Assembly: GCA_964017185.1 (NCBI GenBank)
Contig: OZ024875.1
Span: 29,645,456 to 29,709,455, forward strand
Reading direction: 5' to 3'
Length of the DNA stretch: 64,000 bases
DNA from: Rugalucina vietnamica
Lineage: Eukaryota > Mollusca > Bivalvia > Lucinida > Lucinidae
Shown here: positions 1 through 14,700 of the stretch, piece after piece
How the letters are laid out: each line of letters opens with the position of its first letter
Position numbering within the stretch: the first letter of the stretch is position 1
Translations under genes and position numbers: made by a program
The notes under the pieces: model-generated
Seen by the model: only the letters and a program-made list of their open reading frames with translations
Told to the model about the DNA's origin: nothing
The model's database searches: none

Positions 1-367
1 GGACATTGTAAACGTCGACGCCGTTCCGCTGTTTGAACACACACTGTGTGTAGATTCTCTGTTTGCTGGCAAATGTGACCGCCTTGGTGATTTTTCAACA
101 AGCGATAGAGAGAAATGAATGTAAATATAAGCAATGAGTTTAATTTTTCTGTAGTTCATGGAGCTATGAACACCAGTGGGGCGCTAGCAAAGCTTACATG
201 AACCCCTTCGGGGTTCATTACCCCTTCGGGGTTCATTCACTTTGCACGCGACCCACTGCGGTTCATAGCTCCATGAACACCAGAAAAATGAAATTAATTT
301 CTTAAATTGATAATTTACACACAGTGTGTATTCAAACAGCGGAACGGCGTCGACGTTTACAACGTCC
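1..367. repeat. palindromic inverted-repeat element, left copy
   Basis: The first ~55 nt (from GGACATTGTAAACGTCGACG) recur inverted at about 313-367, ending AACGTCC. Inside is a second nested inverted repeat around GGGTTCATT and CCATGAACACCAG. A related copy lies at 52219-52501, and sequence flanking this copy (about 370-500) also recurs inverted beside that copy at about 52100-52218. Likely a non-autonomous TIR element or part of a larger one; no transposase seen. Confidence 0.7.
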
Positions 368-2698
368 AATCAGTTTGGCAAAAGCACTGTATTTTGACGT
401 CAAGTTTGACATCATGTGACGTCGCGTGACACAATGTTGTTCACGGAAGTATGAAAAAGATGAACATCTAATGGTTCATCTAAGGAGGTTTTAGAAAAAA
501 GTAAATATTACGCTATGAACGCATTTGGCGCACGTGTTATGCACGCTAGTGTACGCCACATCCGTTTTCAGATTTTATGAGATCTTGCTTCCGTAGCGTG
601 CCCTAAGCGTTTGTGAGACGCGCGTTGAACGTTTGCTGTGCGCCTGTAGCACATGTTTAGCGCGTCTGGGAAGTAACACAAACGTACTTCAACACTTTGA
701 GATTTTTGTACGTCCGGCACACGTCTCAGTCAGGCGCTAATGTGTGACTGCTAAAGCGAGTTAAAGGAACAAATTATTTTTATTCGTCCAAAATCTAAAG
801 CATGTTGAGAGTATTCATACGCCAGACGCGCGTTTGGGTTATACGCTAATGTGTGACTGCTGATACATAATAAAGCCGGGAAAGCATTCAAAGATTCGTT
901 CTCAACCACTGCTCATCCACCTAAGGGGAAGGGCGGTGATTGTGGCATTTCTGCTTTCAGTGCCCTGCTATAAGCCTCACACACAGGGGGCAAACTCGGG
1001 GTTCAAAACTTTGCTCTTTGGCCTCACCTTAGAAATAGAAAATTGCCCTGGAGTAAGGATCCTAATGCATAAAAAAACCTCGTAATTCCCCGTGCACTGC
1101 GGATACACTCGACAAGTAATTGCTCTGCACTTAAGCCCGGCTATCCCCCACCCTTCACCGTAGGTATGTGTGAAGGGGGGGGGGCAATGGTTACAAAGGA
1201 CTGGTGCATTAGCAATCAATACATTTATCGACGAAAGAATAGAAACATGATGACTTTTGTTTTAGTGTAGAGGGTATCAATCCACATTGCATGTGTATAG
1301 GGATGCAATGTCAATGATGTTGATTATCTTTTTTCATGTGGCACTTAGCATATTTCTGTAAAATGGAGGTAATTGTCCTTTGAAAAAAAGATGTTATTTT
1401 ACCTCTAAGAAAAGACGCATTGTTGCTGGAAGAATGAATAAGACCCAAAATAAATATTTGGTGTACATGGCAACAAACAATTTTGATGATGGGAATGAGG
1501 TGTTCACACAAACAAAACACTTTGAAAGATTAGCTCGCACATAGTCAAATAAATCTGATGTATCTGCATGGACTGGGCATATTCATCCATCATTATCCCT
1601 CAGCATTTGTAAGAAAACTCGATAGACTTACCTAGACCCGGTGGAAAATGGCGGCTTCTTGTTTACAATTTGCACATATCATAAACATTGCGTATCACGT
1701 GATTCCCAGCAGTGTAAATAAGGCCTTTATTTTACTGCTGAAGAGAAAAATTATAAGAATATCCGAATATATTTTTCACTTCACTTAAAACAGTTGGATA
1801 TCCTCTATACTGTATGCGGGATATTGTTTTCTTATATCCTGGGCACAAAATGGAATTGATTTTTATATATTTCTTCGAGAAATATGCATCATTTTCAAGC
1901 GCTATGCTGCCCCGGTACTGCTGTTGTCAACTGTTCCCATAATAAAGCGTAGCTTTGGAAAAGTAATAAATAATATCCCATAGACTCAGCGTTTTTTTCC
2001 CCAACTCAACACAAGCTCATGCTTATGGCACGCATGAATGTATGGAGGACCCAGAGGAGCAAGCATACACGTAGCTGTCTGAAGTGTCGAAGGCGAAGAC
2101 ACAGAACAGTACAGTTGTGTGTCAAATACATGTGAATGAGCATTGGACGTAAAGTTGTATCTAAAGAACAACGTCCTGTAGGCTACTACTGAAATTCTAA
2201 AGTGTTCACCGAATCACTGATTGAGAAAGCAGACATGGTGGTAGGACAAACAGGTAGATGACTGAACCGCCTGTGGCGCAGTGTCCATTCGAATATTTGT
2301 TGGATCTGTGATGACAAGGCCACTGAATATTAAGTTCGCTAAGGCTTCCTACCCTTAAACGTCGACGCCACAATTTCGATGAGTGGCTTTTCACCAGCAG
2401 GATGATATGATTTAGTCATGTAATAAAGCAAATGCTTGATTGCTCAAGTACGCAATCTGGATGAAGTGTCGAAAACTGAGAATTTAGCCTGCTGACCCAC
2501 GGAACGGAGTGGAAATTCCGCATAAGAAGAATGCCTGCCTGATAAGTTTACCCCTGATAGAGGAAAACATGTTATAAAAATGTATATGATGATGGTGATG
2601 ATAAAAGATTTTTTAATATCGTTGGCTTCTACTTACAGCCAAAATATCCGTTGACCAAAACGAACAAGATGAACTTTCCTGATATAATTCCATTTCAG
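1..2698. other. upstream region without an assignable exon
   Basis: Apart from the palindromic repeat at the left edge and GC-richer repeat-like sequence to about 950, no coding exon could be supported. The first recognised LRRK exon (2699) needs one nucleotide from an upstream exon, so an initiator exon lies here or left of the window. A candidate ATG with GCGGCT following sits at about 1646, but no donor of the right phase was found. A G-run next to a pyrimidine-rich stretch at 1150-1200 looks like low complexity. Confidence 0.5.
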
Positions 2699-2790
2699 AC
2701 GGATTGCTACGATTCCTACAATTAAATCAAGTTCACCTTCCAGTGATAGCGGCTATGAAACACTTGCCAACTAACACATTAGTACAACAG
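2699..2790 (+). CDS. LRRK2: LRRK exon 1 seen (ARM repeats)
   Basis: Preceded by TTTCAG and followed by GTATGT. The first two bases complete a codon begun upstream; it then reads GLLRFLQLN...TNTLVQQ and ends in phase 0. Amphipathic helices of armadillo/HEAT type. This is the most 5' exon I can support, not necessarily the first of the gene. Confidence 0.85.
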
Positions 2791-5700
2791 GTATGTTGAT
2801 CGCGCCTATTAAGGTTGTAATAGTCAGTGAAATGAATAAGGGAAATAAAATATTCAAAACTTTGCTTCCATCCCGTTAGCAGCATCAGGCCAGATTTTCC
2901 GTTCTTTTTCTGTCTGCTAGGTGAATGTTTGCCTGTATGGAGATGTCCATTAATGAATAAATACATGAACGTAAATAAATAAAATTATGGAAAATTTATT
3001 TATGAATTGTTCATTTTTCTCTTTTACTGATTTGTTTTTAGGATACATTGGTTAAAACGATACTTAAAGCATTGACCATGTACATACATTTATCATATGA
3101 CGTCGCTGTTTTCCAGTGGATAACGTCATGTCATAAAAATCGTATGGCCACACGTGTAATAACACTTTTGCGGGAATACGTAACGTCATTGACGACGTCC
3201 GTAACAACAATGTAAATTTTCATTGTAAATATGTCCACTTCGAAGGCGATGAAATCCTATTTTAAAAGTCATATGATAAAACGAATCTTACACTCGTGGT
3301 CATTTCATATGAAATTTATTAAACTCGCCGAAGGCTCGTTTAATAAATTTCATATGAAATGACCACTCGTGTAAGATCCTCTGTGTACGACGTATTATTA
3401 TTACAATACGTATTGTACACTGTACGTCCATTTATGTTAACGTAAAATAATTTTGTTTTGCAGACAGGTTGTCAGTTTCTGTGTCTGAGCGCAGAAAAGT
3501 GTGAGGCTCTGTATGATGGCTTAATCAGGTGCAACTATAACAGGTAAATAATAAACTGAGTAATATTTATAATGTTACAAGTTCAACAACCAATATAATT
3601 TTGATACCACAGAGTATCACAGAATATGTGATTAAAACAGTAAAAACACAACGTACATAATAAAATGAGTAATATTAATAAGTTCAACAACCAATATAAG
3701 TTTGATACCAAAGAATATCACAGAATATGGGTAAAACAGTAGCAAATATTAAGCCAACATAAATATTACCAGCTTCACTCATTTGCTTTGGCAGACATAA
3801 TGCATGCCATTGCGAGCCTTGTCTTGTAAATTTTCTATAAGACATAGGTAATGAGATGAGACTACCCAAGAACACGACCGCTTATCTCCTTTATCACAAG
3901 CAAAAATAGAAGTAGGATATGCTTGTTTAGATTGCCTTTCTTCTTTTAGAGCATGAATTATGTAAAAACGAAAAATGTTATGCAGCCACACACTGACTTT
4001 TTAGGAAGTGTGCAACAAATTTGCAAACAAATAACGCTCAAGTGCGTCGAATAGTATTTTCTCTCTGAGGGCTCGTAGAAGTTATCCCCTTTTTTACAAG
4101 GAAAAACTGAGTTTTTGTTTCGCTTCCTAGAATCTATGCTCAAACTTCTTTTATCAAGAGAATATCTGTAAAGTTGCATGACATTCTCCGATTTTGACTT
4201 TTTGACACCAGAGACAAATAAGAAGATTTAAAAAATGCTCACCTTTGTGTTTACATTCATTTTGAATCTCCTTCAGTACCACCGGATGTTCTCCCTAGTA
4301 TTTCCACATTCACAATTTTGCATTCTCCTTTATCACAGCAGTGTGGTATTTTAGGAGATTAGGGGCCGTGAAATATTCCTTTTGAAATCTATATTTTTGT
4401 TATTGTAGAGACCTGATGCAAGTGATACATGACAACATTACAGACCCAGCCATCCAACAAGCCGGCATGAAACTGTTTGCACTGCTTCTTAGATCAGGTA
4501 CATCGCAACGATAATTAAGACAAGTATAAGCTTTAACAAAAAGCTTGGTCTACGCTTCGCTCTACGCTTCGCATATATAAATTAGAATGTCAAAGAATCT
4601 GACCGTACTCCCATTTCATCATGGTGCATTTGTCTGAACAGAAATAAAACGCTGCACGGTCAAAGCATTCATACCTGACAATCGACCGTCACAATACTGT
4701 CGGTTCATTTCATTCCGTTGTGGCTTGGATAGAATGTAATTGGCTACACAGGTGGGGCGCGGTCAAAGCTTTCATACCTCACCCGTCGGTTCATTTCATT
4801 CCGTTGTTGCTTAGATAGAATGCAATCATGCACCAATTCCACGAATTTTACAATTTGCCCCATTTTTGGTACCAACTGCACCACTGGTACAAATGTTACC
4901 AACCAAAGGGAGGTTTGCATGGGTGTTTTGGGGTGTTTACACGGTCCTTGGCGAAACGACCCGGAATCCTACTAACACGATGATCAAGCCACTAGACTCA
5001 AATCGTGCAGTTGCAGTTGTAGAGAGGTGTATGAGTTGTCTTGTAAGTAGGTCAATCTCAAATATTAGAGTAGTCTACGCGCTGGCGCGTAGACAATAAT
5101 TTTTTTTGTTAGATTTCGATTTGTCTTAATTATCTCTCTATAAATAAAATGGAACGTAATCAAATTGTTTTTAATTCAAATTCTTTATTACTAGCTGGTG
5201 AGCTATGTTACTAACAACGAGTAGATCAAAATTACATTTTCGAACACAATGGTCACCATAATCGATTACCTTAATAAAGGTTTTCTTCACTAATTATGAC
5301 CATTGATTTCCCTGGAATGAAAACTGTTTTTCCTGTATTACAAAGAAACAAAAACTTTGATTGACCCCATTGCTAAACAGTCAGCTTTCTTGTGCACGCT
5401 TCGAACTTTCCATTTTTACCTATTTCAATAATCAATCGCTTCTTTCATAGAAACAGTTCGTGAGCAGCTGAAGATTAGCGCTGAAGAGGGTTCAGAGGTC
5501 CTTCACTTGATAACTGTGGCTATACCAGCTTTCAGAGACAACCAGGAGATACAGATGGCTGCCGCTGATGCCCTGGCCCTGCTTCTTAAGAATGGTAAGT
5601 TGGTGTTCCTAAAGATAGTCTTTGTTGAGGGTTCAGAAGTCCTTCACTTGATAACTCAGTGTAGCTATCCCAGCTTTCAGAGACAATGAAGAGATACAGA

Positions 5701-8700
5701 TAGCTGCCACTGATGCCCTGGCCCTGCTTCTTAAGAATGGTAAGTTGGTGTTCCTAAAGATGGTCTTTGATGAATGTTCAGAGGTCCTTCACTTGATAAC
5801 TGTAGCTATCCCAGCTTTCAGAGACAATCAGGAGAAACAAATAGCTGCTTCTGAAAGGTGGTAAGTATGATGTATAGTAAGTAGGATGTATAAATAGGTC
5901 ATATTCTAAATGTGTTGCAAGATGAGCAGCTAAAATCATTTTAAACAACCAATCGTCCATATTGAAACTTGTATAAAGCAGCAACAGATTTGCAAGATAC
6001 AACTTAGAAATCTCGCTAGCAGAACAGCGTGTTCCCAAATTGACAATGTATTTCAGTATTAATTTTAAAGTATCCGTCCCAGTCGCACTACCTGATATAG
6101 TTTTGTTTAAAGCTGAAAACACATGACTGAATTGGAAATTATTAGGTTAAGTTCAAACAAAAAACAAAGTCACTTTGACATGCATTTTTGTTTACTTGAT
6201 AAAATGTTAGGATAAATGCATATTATATTATAAGATATACTATCTGTATCTTCGTTTGGGTTAACGCATCTTTTACTACTAATAAGCAAAATATGGGGTT
6301 TGCCTCATACATTAACAGACGCCAACATGCAAGAGCAATTCATGAGCAAGTTTATGGTCATCATTCTGGAAGTTCTAAAAGCCAGCGAAGATGCCGATGC
6401 ACAGACACAACTATTAAACGTGTTTCAAATCTTAGCCGACAATGGTAAGGATCGGATTCATTTCTCATTACTTAATCGTATTCTCCAAGATTTCAAATAT
6501 ACATGTACATGTATGTATTTGTCATGTCAAAACCATTACTAGGTACAAGTAGGCAATGATCAGGAAAATGCGCAATCAGAAAAATTCCCACTCATAAAAC
6601 CAAGGCGGAAAAAACAACAACAACAAAATGACAATTAGGTACTTATACTTAGAGAACATATCGTAAACCGAGTGAGCAGCTATTTCCCAGTAGGCGGCCA
6701 CTTTATTCTCAGTTACCCGAAAACTATGAAAACGTATGAAAACGTACATAAGGCTCAAACAGCACAAAAATCGACTCCAAAACATAAAACAAATATAATC
6801 ACATTGGAACGATCAGTAATATAAAACTACTGTGGGGCTTAAACCGGATTTACAGGGCCCTAACCTCACCCTCATCTTCTGTTGTGGTTCAAGATGCAGT
6901 TAGTCGTTCGGTCCTAGTATTAACATGTATTTCGGAATTTATATGTTGGAAGAAGCATTCTCACTGTTGATTTAATTAGTTTCAGCTACCCATTAAAGAA
7001 ATAACCCGCCTTAACAAAATCTTGAGTTTACATACTGTTTATCATGTGGTATAATTTTTATAAGTTTCTTTTTTCAACAATATCATTTGCATGCATTCTA
7101 TTATATCTTTTTTCAGACGATTATCAGGCGCAAATGTTACACTGTGAGCTACATCTATTCCTCATGGACGTATGCAAGTCTAGTTACGGAGCTGTCAATC
7201 TCATATCGAAAGCACTGGAACTACTTTCCAAGATGTGCAAGAAAGGTAAATTGTTCTCTTTAAAGATTGTTTCAACGCTAGAGGCTGCAGCAAGAGCAAA
7301 TGAAAATTATAAGAAATGGAAAGGTACAAGTAGGCAACGATCAGGAAACACGCAATCAGAAAGAAATCCCCACTCCAAAAACCGAGATGGGAAAAAACTA
7401 AACCAACAATTAGGCTCCTACTCTTAGAGAAAATACATCGTAACTGAGTGAGCAGCTACATTCGAATAGGCGGCCATTGAGTTTCCTGAATTTAACTTAA
7501 ACTTTGAAAACGTACATAAGGTTCAAACAGCACAGAAATTCGACTCCAAAACATAAAACAAATAGAACCACAACAAAAGTATCGCCAGTAATATAAAATT
7601 TCTGGGGGGGGGGGGGGCTTAATCCGGTTTTACAGGGCTCTAACCTCACCCTTATCTTCTGCAGTGGTTCACAACATTTAGTTAGTTGTTCGGTCCTCGT
7701 GGAGAACCTCTAACTAGCCAATGAATCATCAAGGACAAACAAATAAATCATGATAATCACTATGATTAATCAAAAACGAGGACTCGCATATTCAGTAAGC
7801 TGCCCGACGATGGCGATTCCTGGGCACCGAATAACTTACTGAAATCCGGGGCAAAAGAAAAACACCAGTTGATCCCCGGTGGGCTAAGCAACAGACAAGA
7901 AGCTCCTGTCCCAACCAACTAAAATGAATAGCTTTAAGTCGGGGCAATCCTTAAAAGACCCTTGATATTGGTGAAAGCGTTCAAAGGGAGATAGTATGTG
8001 CCATATTGTGGGATTTCCGTTAATGAACCCTCATCATTGACCCTTATATAAACCGGTTTCGATAGCCAGATAAATATACTTCAATTCTAAAAAATTCACA
8101 AGGGAAGTCTAAATCAAAGAAACATTCCTAATAACGGTGTCAAAAATTAAAATATGGTTTAGAAGGTGGCTCTTAACGTACGATTTTAATACTATGAATA
8201 TTCTTGCTGATCTCAAAGGACCGAAAGAAAAATAGAATCTGCACTTTGGATGATATACGGGGAGACGTTTTAGGGCCGTCACACGGCACAACATCAGCTG
8301 CAATAATAACCGATCTTTTGGAAACAGTGAAAAGAATCTTCTACAAATCATGTGTACAGCCGAAACAATACCATGGGTAAACCAATGTTAATTCATTATA
8401 TCGGTATTTTTACATTTATAAAATGCCTTAACGTCTTAACGCTTGTCCACTTGTTTATCATTTTTAAATGTATTGCTTCACATAGGAAAGGTTTAACTGA
8501 AAAGTGAAAAAAGAATGACATAATTTGGTATTTTTTCTAATTTCAGAAGATGTTACGGAGCAAATATCTACTGATTTTGTTGAAAATGTGCTGGTTCCTG
8601 TCCTGACTGAGCACCGGACACACGAACCTTTACAGTATAGTGGTCTAGATATAATTGCTACACTGGGTGAGATCCCATTTTGCTTTATCGCAAATTCTGA

Positions 8701-11700
8701 TAAAAACACTACTCCACACTGGTTCTTACATTAACAGTTCTATAAGTGTATAGTATATATATTTTTTAATTTAGTTTTACGTCCCTTTCAAGATTATTTC
8801 AGCTCATATGAGACGGGCCAATCAGTAGGTGGGGCGAAAACGGGAGAACCCCGAGAAAAACCACCTGACACACCCGCAAGCAGAACTTGACTTGTCTCAC
8901 ATGTGGCCAGAGCGGGGCTCGAACCCACACCAGACACAGCGGTGAGATGATCGAGTGATTAAGAAACAGCGCTCTTAACCGCTCGGCCACGTGGGCCGCC
9001 GTATAGCATATTACTACTGATGGAATAACTAGGCTATGAAAAATGTTTTCATGTGGGAAGTGCACGAAAGAAAATCAGTTTTAGATACTAATTTAATCGA
9101 CTACGGCAAGAGCAAAATACATAATTTGAGTAAATGACACTTATTTTGCGCAAACTGTTTTCGTAAAGTGTCAGTGCCATATACAGCCAGATACTCCGAT
9201 CTTTTTACTCAAGTTCTCCTAAAACGGAAATGTGCATTAAGATTAAGCGAATATCGAATAGAATGTAAAAGTTTGATCCTTTTGAAGCAGTAAAAACGTT
9301 CGAAGGGATGTAGTATGGGCCATATTGAGCAGTTTCGGGTACTGGACCCTCATCAGTGACCCTGTATAAACTGGCGACGATAGCTAGATAAAAATATACT
9401 GCAATTTCAAAAATTTACACAAGGGTTGTCTAAATCAACAGGGTTAAAAATTGAAACTGTTTTACAATGAAAAACCATAACGAATTTGTCATAAACTTTA
9501 TCGATGTATTTTAGGCTCTTACATCTTTCAAGATGTAGAGGACAAAATTCCACACATGATTGTGCACCTGGTATTTGCTGCCATGTTTACCCACTTAGAC
9601 TCTGATAGAGTACAGGTATACATTACATTACAACACTCACAATGAAACTGTGCGTGCGTGCTTGTGTGTGTGCGTGCGTGTGTGTGTGCGTGCGTGTTTT
9701 AAGTGAATACGTGTGCGTATTTTAAATAGGTGTATGTGGTGCTCGTATATTTTCATATACCATATATTTGTTGAGATAAAAGAGAAACTTATTCATATCG
9801 GTACAAAACTATTTAATTTTAAAGTTACTAGATGTTACTAAAATAGCAAACACTACAAACAGTTCAAAAATAACATGCAAGGCAAACAATATGGAAATGG
9901 AAATACATAACTAAGTAGATAAATACAGTATTTCGCATCTGCTATTTGTTTTGTTTACATTTTATTTAGATAGCTGGGTGTAACATTGTCACAGTTATGC
10001 TGGAGCACGTACCTGATGCTCATCGATGGATAGGGGATAATTCCACACTCAAAGAGTAATTGTTTACAGTTTCATCATTGAATGAATGCAATTTCCGTCT
10101 TTATTCATTGCCTTGTTTGTATGCGAAAAGTATATTTCTGTCTCGTCTCTATGTTAAAGTAAATTATTAGAAAGTAACTGTGGAACACAGCCTTATCTTA
10201 AGAAATACGACGATTGAAACAACAGTATTTATCCAGTCTGGGTAAGTGAATCAAATGCGAAAATTACCATTTTGTCTGTTATGCCTTTCGGCTTCGCTAA
10301 CAGATGGAATTCGTTTTTTGTTACCGTTTTAGAGAGCCAGTCCACAACCTATGCCTTGGTGCTATGTTGATGTTCAGGAAAAGTAAAGATGTTTTCATAG
10401 CTGCATCTGAAGCTATCTATTGGATCGCTGCAGATAATGGTAAATGCTTTACACTCGCTCTGAGCAGTCCCGTTCTAATATTTACCGTGTGCACTAGTGG
10501 TGTGTTTCTCTTGTTCCTCTGCTGTGCATAAAGCATTTACATAGTTTGTTGAAGTCCCTTTCTAATATTTACCGTGTGCTCTAGTGGTGTGTTTTCTCTT
10601 GTTCCTCTGCTGTGCATAAAGCGTTTACATAGTTTGTTGAAGTCCCGTTCTAATATTTACCGTGTGCACTAGTGGTGTGTTTTCTCTTGTTCCTCTGCTG
10701 TGCATAAAGCGTTTACATAATTGAAGTCCCGTTCTAATATTTACCGTGTGCACTAGTGGTGTGTTTTCTCTTGTTCCTCTGCTGTGCATAAAGCGTTTAC
10801 ATAGTTTGTTGAAGTCCCGTTCTAATATTTACCGTGTGCACTAGTGGTGTGTTTTCTCTTGTTCCTCTGCTGTGCATAAAGCGTGTACATAGTTTGTTGA
10901 AGTTTATTTTATTGAATAAACATCAGGAAAACGTGTCCGTGTAATGTATAGCCCCTCGAACCCCACTTTTATATAGCAAAACTGGGGTATGCAGGGGTAT
11001 TACTATTTTTCTTATTTTTGCTCCAAAACATAGATTGTGGGTACTCGTTAGAACCGCCTCGGCGAGGCGGTTCTAACGTGTACCCACAATCTATGTTTTG
11101 AGCAAAAATAAGAAAAAATATCATTTTTTTTTCTGATGGAATTTTCATTTTTTACCAGTAAAAAATCTCTGTATATTGCATGGGCAAGTTTTCTAAATGA
11201 CATGTAATTTTGGTGTTTATGCAATCGTCGATAGCCCTGGACCTTAAATATATTAGTTTTCAATTTCAGAATATTTAGAACCATGTACAGAACGAAAGTT
11301 AAAGTCTTTTGATAATGTGTCATTTCAGATCGACTTTCGTCCTCATTGATGGCGAAAAATGTCCACTTTGCCATAATTGAAGGATTGAAAAGGTTCAGGA
11401 GAGATAGCTCAGCAGTAGAGGCAGGGTGTAGAGCTTTAAGAGGGTTGTGTATTTTCAAGTAAGTCTTATCTTCAATATGGGTAAAACCGGTTTAAGCCCT
11501 CAGTAATTTTATCTTACTGATCGTTCCAAGACGATACTTCTGTTGTGGTTCTAACTGTTTTATGTTTTGGTGTTGAATTTTTATGTTACTTGCACCTTAT
11601 ATACGTTTTCATATATTTAGCTAAGTCCGATTAACTGAGCGGCGGTCTATTGGGAAATAGCTGCTCACTTGGCTTACGATGAGTTCTATATGTATAACCT

Positions 11701-14700
11701 CAGTGTCAATTTAGTTTTTTCCCCATCTCGGTTTTTGGAATGGGAATTTCTTTCTGATTGCGCCGTTTTCTGATCATTTCTTACGTTTTCTTTTTTATTA
11801 ATTTAAAATGTCTAGTCTTCAATTCTTCCCATTAATAAATGTATCCTCAGTCTTCAAATTAATATAATGCTTTGAACTAGCAAACAGATGGCATCTTGTG
11901 CCTCAATTTTTCTGTTGCCAAAATATCAGAATATGTTGTATTTTTTGCACTGACAAAAGTAAAATAAAATAGGCACAGTGAAATGGACCTCCAATAATGT
12001 GTTCTAAAATTTCTTTTGCAAATTTATGTTTTTGTGGTATACCTTTTTACAGTTCAGCTGTTCTTTTCAGTGTTTTTTTAAAAGTAAACAGATGTCCACA
12101 CAGGCTGAACATTACTTGAAGTAAAAATTGTTTAAATTGACAAAGTCACTGCCAAGTAAATGCCCTTCATAAAAATTATTAATCCTACAACTAATACCCT
12201 TACATTTTACTCCAGTGATCTCCATAAGAATGCCATAGTGATGGACGATACATTCGGCTTACTGGTTGATGTATTGAAGAGACATAAAGAGATTGCAGCT
12301 GTACAAACTGAAGTCATTGGTGCCATAGCGTGTTTAGCTGACGTTGGTGAGTAAGCGGTTTTGCTTTTATGCAACACACATTTTGTCTAATTCTTCTAGT
12401 GTCTAAGAGAAATAGCTCTACTTCTACTCTACTTGAATTAAAATGCTATAAGTATAATCATCAGGCGCACATCCTTTATTTGTTCTCTCTTCTATATCAC
12501 TGTATTTTACTATCTAAATGAACAGAAAACGTTTTCTTTTTCGCAAAGGAATAGAAATGTGACTAACAGAATACAGATGGATAACTACACACAAAAATTA
12601 ACAAATCATGGAAAATACGAGTATATGATAACACTGATTTTCGTTGACAACATCAAGTGAATGTTGTAAGGACTTGAACCGATATGCTACTGAAGTAGCG
12701 AAAAATGTTTGAAAAGGAAATAATCTGAAAATTAGTTATGAGCCTTTGCATGACAAAACCAATGATTTGCATACGCGAAAACAAAGGCACAGATCAGCTT
12801 CGCAGTAACTGCGAAGCTGATCGGCGCCTTTGTTTTCGCCACACGGATTGTACTATTCATCTTCTACTTATATCCAAAATTTCAAGCTTCTAGCTTTATG
12901 CTGTAGCTTCACAGTCAGGTTTGTGTCAGACCTGGTCGGAAATCAAATTGTTGGTTTTCTCATGCACGGGCTCATTTATATTTAGATCTGGTGAGATACC
13001 AGTGTTATGTACAAAAAGTTCCAGAAAATGTGATTAGTAGTATGAAAACGTTCACGGATGATGAAACGCTACAGGAAACATGTCTGGAAGCCTTGGCCGT
13101 ACTAGTCGCTGCAGGTATACACACAGCTCTTGATAGTTCTGTGACATTGGCCCATACTGATTTTCTGTACTACTTAATGCTATTGCTTCTTGTAAATATA
13201 TTTTGCATTGTTTTGAAATATACCACTTGTTGTACATGTTTTGGCGAAAAGCATTGTAATGTTTAATGCCAATGAATTACTTTGTATTGTATTGTATTGA
13301 TTTAATTGCACACCCACATAGATCTGTGAAATTGTTCCATATTGTTGAAGTTTAAAAATGCACAATTGCTGTTTAAGCCAAGATCTTTATTTTTACAAAT
13401 CAGCTTACGATGTGCTTTGCCATCCAATGATGTCGAGGCAAACCGATTATGGTTTGCTTGAATACAGTAGCTTACATCTAAAGTTGGGGTTTCAATCTCT
13501 GACGAGTTGCATTAGTATGTGCAATTACGATGGGTGTGTATCCTAGTCTAATCAAAACCTTTATTATTTACAAAAAATGTTTTAAACCATAGCAAAATTA
13601 TTATTGTATCTGTTCCCCCTTTTCTCGTGCTTGTTAATTGGTTTATAAATCTCTTCAAATTTCCGTTTCAGAAGAAGGAGCTGAAATTCTGATCAGCCAT
13701 GGTGTTGGTCCATGTGTTCTGTGTGCCATGAAAACCTTTGACAACAACATATGTATGCTGAGATTTTCTGCGTTAATGATATATAATGTCAATTTTCGCT
13801 AAGTTTAGCTGTTATAACATTTATTTTATATAACATATGTCACTGGGCATGTTTAATAGTTTAGAATACAGTATCTTTAGAAAGTATGAGTTCGGTGCAA
13901 GATAAGTTTCACAATCACCATATTGTATGCAGAATTCAACGTATTCATTGAAAATTCATTGTTTTCAGTTTTGCCATTGAACCGTTTTCAATTTTTTTTC
14001 TAAACTGCGGAACTGACTTTCTTAACACTCTTTAAACATGACACCCTTATTGCACATATTTACTGATGATAAATTTGATGTTACATGTTTTAGATATCAT
14101 AAAGAAAGGTTTGATACTTCTTCAACTGCTAGCCTGTAAATCATTGCTGACAAGGAAGGAGTTCTGCAAAGAAATTACAAGAATTGTCTACAGAGCCATA
14201 GCTGAATATAGAGACAGTCAAAGTCTACAGACAGAGGTTGGTATTTTATCATGGAACAGAAGCTCACTGACTATATTATTAAATAATTCAGGGCATACAC
14301 AAAGTGATCTATCATCCACACTAAGTTGAAAATGTGATGCATGGATAATTAAGCCCCTGATATTTTATCAAATAGTGTTGAAGTGATAATTACTTATTGC
14401 CTATGAGAGTGTCAGTGGTCGTGCTAGTTAAAAATCTTAACAGTTTCAAAGTAGTTGATTTCAGTATTTTGTGCAAACTTTGATTTGTGAACAAAACCTT
14501 TGTTTCTTTTCCTACAGGCGTTTGTTGCGATTCAACTACTAGCAGAAGCAGATACATATATGAGCGAATTGTTTGTAGAAGAAGGCTGTCACGAATTTTT
14601 GTTTGAAGCCATAAATGATTCAGAGAAAGGATCAGGTAAATGATTCGTTTTTCTTCGACAATAAGAATTTCTCCCGTTAAACGATTTTACATTCTTTTTA

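Noticed and set aside
1432-1545. Upstream short frame starting MNKTQNKYLV as first LRRK exon
   Set aside because: Available donors (GTGTTC, GTGTAC) are weak and leave the wrong phase for joining to 2699.
2032-2070. Initiator exon reading MEDPEEQAY
   Set aside because: Only nine codons before a stop, and the nearby GT gives the wrong phase for exon 2699; not supported.
8925-8998. A functional tRNA gene (Leu/Ser type) on the minus strand
   Set aside because: A and B boxes are present but the acceptor stem and anticodon arm do not pair properly and SINE sequence follows; treated as a SINE head.
12785-12840. Hairpins of the MITEs as microRNA genes or transcription terminators
   Set aside because: They repeat as parts of mobile elements with TIRs; no evidence of a discrete small-RNA locus, though small RNAs could be tested.
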